NCBI GenBank assembly: GCA_947628795.1
Contig: CANRBF010000015.1
Location: 1-46,194 of the forward strand
Length of the DNA: 46,194 nt
Origin: an uncultured Monoglobus sp.
Lineage (GTDB): Bacteria > Bacillota > Clostridia > Monoglobales > Monoglobaceae
Direction of reading: 5' to 3'
The position numbers and the translations under genes are program-made. Positions 41,701 to 46,194 of this stretch are shown here, in pieces (within the stretch, counting starts at the first letter, position 1; every line of letters starts with the position of its first letter). A model generated the notes under the pieces. That model made no database searches. It saw only the letters and a list, made by a program, of their open reading frames with translations, and was not told the origin of the DNA.

Positions 41701-43614
41701 GCACCCGAGGTTGTTTCCTCAAAGCCTTCCGAGGAGGGCGCGACAGCTGTGACCTACGACATGACCGCGGCGCAGGCCGCAAGCCGCAAGCCCGTATACA
41801 CCTACGGCGGCGGCTCCAACAAGAACCTTTACGCGATATTTATCGAGTACTATGAGGAGACTCCCGAGAAGTGGCTGTCAGGTTCTATCATGAACAAGAC
41901 CGGCCGTGACTTTACGGACAAGAATATAGTGTTTACAAACGATGCCGATCCGAGCGAGACATACACTGTTCCCTTTGCGGACGACTATATGGTAAAACTG
42001 CCCAAGGGCAAGACCTTTACAGCGACAGTTGAGGGCGAGAGCGACGTTTGCACAACGATCGAAGGACAGCACATCGCGATCGAGCAAAACAGATACAATC
42101 AGGAAATGGATCTCACATTCGTTCTTATCGCGGACGCGGAGGTAAGCGGTAAGGTTTCGACGATCTCGTCGCACGATCTGCTGACACCCGTATATCCCTA
42201 CGACGAGGCGATCGGCGCCAAGCTGACATTCACCAAGCAGGGCGAGACCGAGCCTTACGCCACAGCCGAAGTAGCGGCGGACGGCACATACAAGGCGACG
42301 CTGATGTCCAACGAGACATACGACATCGCGCTCACGACGGCGGACGGTCAGGCATACTCGCTGTCACCTCTGTCCGGAAGCTATCAGTTCCTGGCGGGCG
42401 ACCAGGCTCCGTTCAAGAACATCCTTCTGATGAAGGACGGCCCCGCAACGCTTGACTATAAAGATACTCTGACAGTCGGCAGCGACAAGGATTACAAGTC
42501 GATCAGCGAGGCTCTCGCCGCGGTAAGACTGATGAGCAGAGAGCCCGGACAGGTGGTTAACATCGTTATCGACCCCGGCACCTATGAGGAGCAGCTCTAT
42601 GTCAACATGGACGACATAGCTCTCAAGGCCGCTAATCCCGACGAAAGACCTTTGATCACCTGGTACTACGGCATAGGCTACGTTTATGACTCGGCCGCGC
42701 CACAGACAAACGCGGGCGATCCCGAGACCGGCGAGGGCAAGTCCTATCAGGGCTGGTACAGCGCGGAATACGCTGTCGCCAAGACGAGCCAGTGGACGGT
42801 CAACAACTGGGGTTCGACCATCAGAACTCTGAACAACAACTTCTATATGGAGAACATCGACGCTCAGAGCAGCTTCAATCTGTACATCACTCAGAAGGAG
42901 CTTGACGACCACGTAACTCCCGGCGGCGGCGACGCCAAGGTAGGCGTGTTCAGAGACAGCCTCGAGACCAAAGTAAACAACAAGACCTACAACGAGAGAG
43001 CGGCGGCTATCTTCGCCGGCGGCAGCCAAATCGAGCTCTACAACTGCTCGTTCGTATCCAGCCAGGATACATTCGGCACGGGCGCGAAGTCAATGTACGT
43101 TAAGGACTGCCTGATCTCGGGCAACACCGACTACATCTGCGGCGGCGACAACTGCTACTTCGAGAACTGCGAGCTGAGATGGCAGGGCATGAGCGACACC
43201 GACAACGGCGGCTATATCACAGCCTGCAAGAACTCGGCCGAGACAGACCTGGGCTACTACTTCAAGAACTGCACGATCACCAAGAACCCCGACACGACCA
43301 TGAAGGCCGGATCGGGCGGCAACTGGGGCAGACCTTGGGGCGGCAAGGGCAAGACCGTTACTATCTTCGACAACACCACGATAGGCGACGGAGTTACAAA
43401 GCCCAAGGGTTGGACCTCGATGAGCAGCTCCACCCCCAAGGACGCTGTATACTATGTGGTAAACGGCGTTTACAATGCGGCTGATCCCGCAAAGGATATC
43501 ACGGCTTCGGACGATAACCCCAACGGCACATACGACGCCAACGGTTACACGCTGCCCACACCCGAACAGTACTTCGGAGACTGGGCTCCCGTGAACTACA
43601 CCGCGGCTCAGTAA
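35731..43614 (+). CDS. Giant SLH surface protein with CBM-like modules and a C-terminal CE8 pectin methylesterase
   Basis: 2627 residues; ATG 35731 follows AAGGAGGG. Signal peptide (1-28); three SLH repeats (about 29-205); Gly-rich segment; InlB-type repeat (about 303-380); X2-type Ig module (about 386-487); ATQNP and TAKPEEP linkers. The middle has several beta-sandwich CBM-like modules of the kind found with pectinolytic enzymes. Two of them (about 603-773 and 1235-1407) are almost identical. Diverged relatives lie at about 813-1003, 1010-1187, 1570-1767 and 1880-2043. The C-terminal beta-helix (about 2243-2620) is a pectin methylesterase: QD in SSQDTFG, the nucleophile Asp in GNTDYICGG and Arg in GNWGRPW are all in place. 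It should remove methyl esters from pectin at the cell surface. Confidence 0.92.
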   Translation: MRTLRKTLALVLAIAMVLTTFGAVTVSADTYADTSGHWAESVIDTWSGHGVIQGDGGYFRPDDAITRAEVAQITQNVIGYVTSAPNSFIDVADNAWYNDAILKLVAADVLTGYGDGTMKPDANMTREEAMTMLSRAYGLAPVNNMAGITNYADYSSISDYAQGYIGAMTAAGYVGGYPDGTIRPQDNIARGEFVKILDNMIKLYITGPGTYGPGYFGGIVMVKSGGVTLNGVIADKAVISPLVSGDVITNNAQLTNGVLNLSDSATVNSEQGNGTSLSGVIANGYLGGYGGGSGGGSVSGGSRSYTLHFYVEGELYATKTAGYNTYLSASLPVDPTAANQVFVGWYESQADANNADVLEPIDPSKTRVTGAANYYAGFTATSAVPTQAPTVSIKDPSEEYDPSAPTEVKAELVTKDGKDVTVNSVVWEGTEAAAQSVTLTKDKDYTIEGNTVKFSEEFLSSLYNGTHNVKIVTDAGTVSFDIVVNGSSVSIPTAAPATDAPTTEAPTTQAPSSEAPATQNPATQNPATQNPATQNPATQNPATQNPSKTYTATLKVNGGEGTLTAEKPEEPTAKPDEPTAKPEEPTAKPDEPTAKPDNPPAGGESVTLTFENAPEGTKLANKDDKEKEWYTGTVDLGSGFSCVSGDTIDEAKQEYNKSFEVDRTSKTTFGDEEVVGALKFGGKTDDGKTYRIIKYTPAADGTLTLYVKHGSPTKDNTDVRSAYVTQSGKDTKIETKGTDSPYVKQDVAVKGGAEAVIWADNNVAIAKMVFTSSGATDPGTQETQAPETQKPDEPTDKPSEGDATAAPAPEGSSSYTADKNVLVSEGEALTDDANVKVVNKFAGEIGEDKNPQTLTIGGKEFDSTSFLRVRSDNKNPKSVNDLTYYKSTGALNADGTPSSFNCTILEITPHVDGVFKIYYRRQPESGTTDFTPDSGKDTKLADETTGTVPYASENIETMTEAKDYGYGTKTWNLSKDKLYGLWAGGTTGTIYGYEFIPAALASDATAEAAELTPVEDDDGLYKYIREQYVDDNLEISFNKPDSGEISYKSTFGNEHITVYSKGEGSNPKLGTAKTYDGGRIILRKGTMAQWDVDLNNVVAIYAPYDCKIQVRAGQSGGSGVLDMSINAQTGVGVDNPTKKVLSYSADRNDDVIVPETYSAKEGDTVYFWFDGTPGTGTVIAFTLLKDEGGSEPAPDEPTAEPDQPSTAPDEPTAKPDEPTAKPDEPTAKPDNPPAGGESVTLTFENAPEGTKLANKDDKEKEWYTGTVDLGSGFSCVSGDTIDEAKQEYNKSFEVDRTSKTTFGDEEVVGALKFGGKTDDGKTYRIIKYTPAADGTLTLYVKHGSPTKDNTDVRSAYVTQSGKDTKIETKGTDSPYVKQDVAVKGGAEAVIWADNNVAIAKIVFTPAGGAVDPGTQETQAPETPTPAPQTPETPTPATPEPGTTAYQFEEGTVVTYSGTPAAAGAEMTMKVTGADGKDIPVSGNSFTMPAQDVRVEVTYTASAETYTVSVADGITGGSVVLIPEAAAEPTAKPEEPTAKPEEPTAKPEEPTDTPVEPTNTPEAQNPEDGNNYPEGSIVWDFGKEPFVNADGTVNTTMFPEGDHTNDAGEIDRFNVGPESIVDVNGLTYYSVSDLGTKPSLNANQPSKKTFSDGAKFTRMIKSQGRGSITTNEETGEVVKDKCFEFKAPAYGTVTIYARSGGSSTDANITFALNGTPVATHTVIKTDDEKTLTDGLPVFTDTAFEGDTVQIYSDNNTGYYAIVFSPIPANASAAEVPADGVKSISGLKGGETIKVYAEAENAGDEIKLATDPSAEIKDIGGGYYEFTMPKANTTVNATFSGGAVEPTTEPSTEPVPTNEPVPTNEPTASNEPEASTEPGVIPEDKLWKLDNQEVKSALANYKTADTAPVENVDGAVVGPGYTYDASRSVKYTHDNGQEYTFTGSLRGGSGSTEKLYVSIIPEPCACTITVVFDGHGSAGRTQNIAYDKDGDGAPEVVSSKPSEEGATAVTYDMTAAQAASRKPVYTYGGGSNKNLYAIFIEYYEETPEKWLSGSIMNKTGRDFTDKNIVFTNDADPSETYTVPFADDYMVKLPKGKTFTATVEGESDVCTTIEGQHIAIEQNRYNQEMDLTFVLIADAEVSGKVSTISSHDLLTPVYPYDEAIGAKLTFTKQGETEPYATAEVAADGTYKATLMSNETYDIALTTADGQAYSLSPLSGSYQFLAGDQAPFKNILLMKDGPATLDYKDTLTVGSDKDYKSISEALAAVRLMSREPGQVVNIVIDPGTYEEQLYVNMDDIALKAANPDERPLITWYYGIGYVYDSAAPQTNAGDPETGEGKSYQGWYSAEYAVAKTSQWTVNNWGSTIRTLNNNFYMENIDAQSSFNLYITQKELDDHVTPGGGDAKVGVFRDSLETKVNNKTYNERAAAIFAGGSQIELYNCSFVSSQDTFGTGAKSMYVKDCLISGNTDYICGGDNCYFENCELRWQGMSDTDNGGYITACKNSAETDLGYYFKNCTITKNPDTTMKAGSGGNWGRPWGGKGKTVTIFDNTTIGDGVTKPKGWTSMSSSTPKDAVYYVVNGVYNAADPAKDITASDDNPNGTYDANGYTLPTPEQYFGDWAPVNYTAAQ
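37495..38033 (+). repeat. Perfect 539-bp intragenic direct repeat, copy 1
   Basis: Base-for-base identical to 39394-39932 (offset 1899 bp, in frame). It encodes most of one CBM-like module and the end of the TAKP linker before it. Flanking linker DNA is near-identical for a further 50 bp to the left. Confidence 0.9.
39394..39932 (+). repeat. Perfect 539-bp intragenic direct repeat, copy 2
   Basis: Second copy; divergence begins at the base after GATCGCGAAGAT (G in copy 1, A in copy 2). Confidence 0.9.
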
Positions 43615-43626
43615 TAAAGCCCAATC

Positions 43627-43655
43627 AAAAGGAACCCTTCGGGGTTCCTTTTTTT
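43627..43655 (+). terminator. Terminator of the SLH-pectinesterase gene
   Basis: GGAACCC TTCG GGGTTCC with a UUCG tetraloop, flanked by an A tract and a T tract. Confidence 0.92.
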
Positions 43656-43656
43656 G

Positions 43657-43991
43657 CCTCCTCCCGGGAGGAGGTGGCTGCGGCTTGCCGCAGACGGAGG
43701 TGGGAACGTAGGGACTAGGATCTGGGGACTAGGTTCCCCCCCCTCAGTCGGGCAATGCCCGACAGCTCCCCCAAGGGGGCGCCTCTCTAATCTGCCTCCT
43801 CCCGGGAGGAGGTGGCTGCGGCTTGCCGCAGACGGAGGTGGGAACGTAGGGACTAGGGACTAGGATCTAGGGACTAGGTTCCCCCCTCAGTCGGGCAATG
43901 CCCGACAGCTCCCCCAAGGGGGCGCCTCTCTAATCTGCCTCCTCCGGGGAGGAGGTGGCTGCGGCTTGCCGCAGACGGAGGTGGGAACGTA
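43657..43991. repeat. Tandem array of A and B palindromic repeats (A-B-A-B-A)
   Basis: A palindromes start at 43657, 43795 and 43938, each followed by CTGCGGC tt GCCGCAG and GGAGGTGGGAACGTAG. B repeats with GTCGGGC aat GCCCGAC lie at about 43734-43784 and 43881-43926. Unit periods are about 138 and 143 bp. The spacers carry GGGACTAGGATCT-type direct repeats. Confidence 0.85.
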
Positions 43992-44076
43992 GCGATCGTC
44001 AAGTGCTTTAATTTTTTGCATGTTAATTTATTCGTTTTTTTAGATAAAAAATCTACAAAAACATTAAAAAAATAGA

Positions 44077-44105
44077 TTGATTTTTTGTAAATTTTATGTT
44101 AAAAT
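44077..44105 (+). promoter_or_regulatory. Promoter of the second SLH protein gene
   Basis: TTGATT (44077-44082), 17-bp spacer, TAAAAT (44100-44105) in an AT-rich leader. Confidence 0.55.
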
Positions 44106-44187
44106 ATACAATATATATTTATATCTGTTTTTACTATGCAAAAAAATAAAATAAAATAATATATAAAAACACACAAGGAGGGTTTTT

Positions 44188-46194
44188 ATGAGAACCTTAA
44201 AAAGAACACTTTCAATTGTTCTGGCGATCGCCATGGTGCTCACGACCTTTGGCGCGGTGACCGTTTCGGCGGCAAATTATGCCGACACTTCGGGCCACTG
44301 GGCGGAAGGCGTGATCGACAAATGGTCGGGCTATGGCGTGATCCAGGGCGACGGCGGCTATTTCAGGCCGGATGACATGATCACCCGCGCCGAGGTGGCT
44401 CAGGTAACGCAGAACGTTATCGGCTATGCCTCAACGGGCGCCAACGCGTACAGCGACGTTGATTCAAACGCGTGGTACGCCGACGCTGTCCTGAAGCTTG
44501 CGGCTGCCGGAACACTGACGGGCTACGGCGACGGCACAATGAAGCCCGACGCCAACATGACCCGTGAGGAAGCCATGACCATGCTGGGCAGAGCCTACGG
44601 TCTCGCTCCGGTCAACAACATGGCGGGCATAACCAACTATGCCGACTATTCCAGCATTTCCGAATACGCCAACGGCTATATCGGAGCCATGACGGCGGCC
44701 GGCTATGTAAACGGCTATCCCGACGGCACTATCAGACCTCAGGACAACATTGCCAGAGGCGAGTTTGTCAAGATCCTTGACAACATGATCAAGCTCTATA
44801 TCACCGGCCCCGGAACCTACGGCCCCGATTATTACGGCGGAATCGTTATGGTTAAGTCGGGCGGCGTTACTCTCGACGGCGTTGTAGCGAGCGGCGTTGT
44901 TATTTCGCCTTCCGCCGGCGGCGAGCTCAACATCATTAACTCGCAGGTTGGCAACAACATTCTTAACCTGTCGTCCAACATGAAGATCACAAGCACGGGC
45001 AGCGACACCACAACGACCGGCAACAGCGGCGTTTCGGTGTTCAGCCCCAACTACGGCTATGGCGGCAGCTACGGCGGCAGCGGCACATCGTCGCGTACAT
45101 ACGTTGTAAGCTTCTATGTTGACGGCGAGCTGTACGACAGTATTTATGTAAAAGCGAACAACTATGTGCAGTATACAGAAATCCCCGATGCTCCCGCAAA
45201 AGACGGCATGGTCTTCGAGGGCTGGTACAGCAGCCAGGCTTTGGCCGATAAAGCCGGCTTAAACGGACTTATCGACTTCACGACAAAGCGCATCACGAGC
45301 AATCTGAACGTATACGCGGGCTTCGTTCCGTACGGAAGCGAGCCTACGGATGCTCCCGATGTTTCCGAGGCGCCGTCAACCGACGCGCCCGCGACCACAG
45401 CGCCTACTGTTTCGATCAAAGACCCCACGCAGGAATTCGATCCCGAAGCTCCCGAGGAAGTTAAGGCCGAGCTGATAAGCGATGACGGAAAAGACGTAAC
45501 CGTAAACAGCGTTGTTTGGAACGGCACCGACGAAGCCGGTCAGTCGATCGAGCTCGTGGAGGGCAGAGATTACACCATCGAGGGCAACAATGTTGTGTTC
45601 AGCAAGGATTTCCTGTCACAGAACCTTTATAACGGAATTCATAAATTTTCTATCGCGACCGATGCCGGCGTGGTTGAATTTGAGATCATTGTAGACGGAT
45701 CATCCGTACCGACGCCCACGCAGGCTCCCGCAACGGACGCGCCCGCGACGGACACACCCGCTACGGACACACCCGCTACGAATACACCCGCGACCAATGA
45801 GCCCGCGGTAACGGATCAGCCCGAGACATCGGATCAGCCCGCGGTAACGGATCAGCCCGAGACGTCGGATCAGCCCGCGGTAACGGATGAGCCCGAGACA
45901 TCGGATCAGCCCGCGGTAACGGATGAGCCCGCGGTAACGGATCAGCCCGCGGTAACGGATGAGCCCGCGGTAACGGATGAGCCTGCGGTAACGGATCAGC
46001 CTGCGGTAACGGATGAGCCCGAGACATCGGATCAGCCCGCGGTAACGGATGAGCCCGAGACATCGGATCAGCCCGCGGTAACGGATCAGCCCGCGGTAAC
46101 GGATCAGCCTGCGGTAACGGATCAGCCCGCGGTAACGGATGAGCCCGAGACATCGGATCAGCCCGCGGTAACGGATGAGCCCGAGACATCGGAT
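44188..46194 (+). CDS. SLH/X2 surface protein, N-terminal part (3' truncated by window edge)
   Basis: 669 codons are visible and the frame stays open. ATG 44188 follows AAGGAGGG. The signal peptide (1-28), three SLH repeats (about 29-205), Gly-rich segment, InlB-type repeat (about 305-380) and X2-type module (about 410-510) align with the 2627-residue protein throughout. The 25 bases from the ribosome site through the fifth codon are identical in the two genes. After a short ATDTP linker the protein enters a run of 22 six-residue units (PAVTDQ/E and PETSDQ/E) that continues off the window. The missing C-terminus probably holds a catalytic or binding module, as in its paralogue. Confidence 0.9.
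   Translation, partial: MRTLKRTLSIVLAIAMVLTTFGAVTVSAANYADTSGHWAEGVIDKWSGYGVIQGDGGYFRPDDMITRAEVAQVTQNVIGYASTGANAYSDVDSNAWYADAVLKLAAAGTLTGYGDGTMKPDANMTREEAMTMLGRAYGLAPVNNMAGITNYADYSSISEYANGYIGAMTAAGYVNGYPDGTIRPQDNIARGEFVKILDNMIKLYITGPGTYGPDYYGGIVMVKSGGVTLDGVVASGVVISPSAGGELNIINSQVGNNILNLSSNMKITSTGSDTTTTGNSGVSVFSPNYGYGGSYGGSGTSSRTYVVSFYVDGELYDSIYVKANNYVQYTEIPDAPAKDGMVFEGWYSSQALADKAGLNGLIDFTTKRITSNLNVYAGFVPYGSEPTDAPDVSEAPSTDAPATTAPTVSIKDPTQEFDPEAPEEVKAELISDDGKDVTVNSVVWNGTDEAGQSIELVEGRDYTIEGNNVVFSKDFLSQNLYNGIHKFSIATDAGVVEFEIIVDGSSVPTPTQAPATDAPATDTPATDTPATNTPATNEPAVTDQPETSDQPAVTDQPETSDQPAVTDEPETSDQPAVTDEPAVTDQPAVTDEPAVTDEPAVTDQPAVTDEPETSDQPAVTDEPETSDQPAVTDQPAVTDQPAVTDQPAVTDEPETSDQPAVTDEPETSD
45799..46194 (+). 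repeat. Coding 18-bp tandem repeat, 22 units to the window edge
   Basis: Each unit is one Glu or Gln codon followed by either CCCGCGGTAACGGAT (PAVTD) or CCCGAGACATCGGAT (PETSD). The 396 bp are exactly 22 units. It forms a Pro/Thr/acid-rich linker. Confidence 0.92.

Larger units (their letters stand above)
43615..44187. other. 573-bp gene-free region: terminator, tandem A-B-A-B-A repeats, AT-rich promoter region
   Basis: The first 40 bp hold a terminator. 43657-43991 is a run of alternating A and B repeats. 43992-44187 is AT rich and carries the promoter of the next gene. Confidence 0.75.

Noticed and set aside
43654..43863. Short plus-strand frame with an internal protein repeat
   Set aside because: It is a translation of the A and B palindromic repeats directly after a terminator.
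43657..43991. CRISPR array
   Set aside because: The repeats alternate between two different palindromes and the spacers are themselves related to each other. No cas genes are near.
45776..46189. Minus-strand 137-codon frame of HPLPRADP repeats
   Set aside because: It is the antisense of the 18-bp coding repeat of the SLH protein.

Overview
The window looks like a chromosomal segment from a spore-forming, plant-polysaccharide-degrading member of the Clostridia (Firmicutes). Sporulation genes support this (a sigma-G factor, a SipL-like SPOCS/LysM coat protein and a DacF-type carboxypeptidase). So do RBS-rich genes with near-consensus sigma-A promoters, rubrerythrin, a GTG-started ftsZ, and large S-layer-homology (SLH) surface proteins. 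The set of SLH proteins, a pectin methylesterase and a dockerin recalls gut or rumen pectin degraders such as the Monoglobus-type lineages; that placement is an inference from gene content only.

Layout. 1-2943: the 3' end of a dockerin-bearing secreted protein, followed directly by a protein with a cohesin-like module and three SLH repeats, a possible minimal cellulosome-type pair. 3007-3876: a gene-free stretch with palindromic repeats and two convergent promoters that share a bidirectional terminator. 3877-11675: an envelope operon (SLH-like membrane protein, FHA protein, FtsW/RodA, class B PBP, a copper-amine-oxidase-N/SH3 protein, ispE). 11844-20010: housekeeping and sporulation genes (typA, a WYL regulator, a DAHP synthase, gph-eno, sigG-dacF). 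20335-20869: a YafQ/DinJ-type toxin-antitoxin pair whose toxin start is out of frame. 21158-25281: ftsZ, the SipL-like gene, rubrerythrin and ruvC. 25406-29975: a GH43 glycosidase, divergent from a signal-peptidase-like gene that lacks both catalytic residues, followed by speD and an arginine/lysine decarboxylase. 30374-35476: two small envelope proteins and a ruvA-ruvB-metG operon. 35731-43614: a 2627-residue SLH protein ending in a CE8 pectin methylesterase. 44188-46194: the 5' part of a paralogous SLH/X2 protein running out of the window through a 22-unit repeat.

Functionally, the outer genes build a cell-surface apparatus for plant cell wall: SLH modules bind the wall, X2/CBM-like modules sit in the middle and catalytic or cohesin modules do the work. 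The central genes handle septation, peptidoglycan and sporulation. Between genes lie at least three families of short palindromic repeats. Their inner hairpin stems differ in sequence from copy to copy but remain self-complementary, and one copy has become part of the ruvC coding sequence.

Everything here was read by eye from sequence. Family calls rest on remembered motifs, not on database searches.
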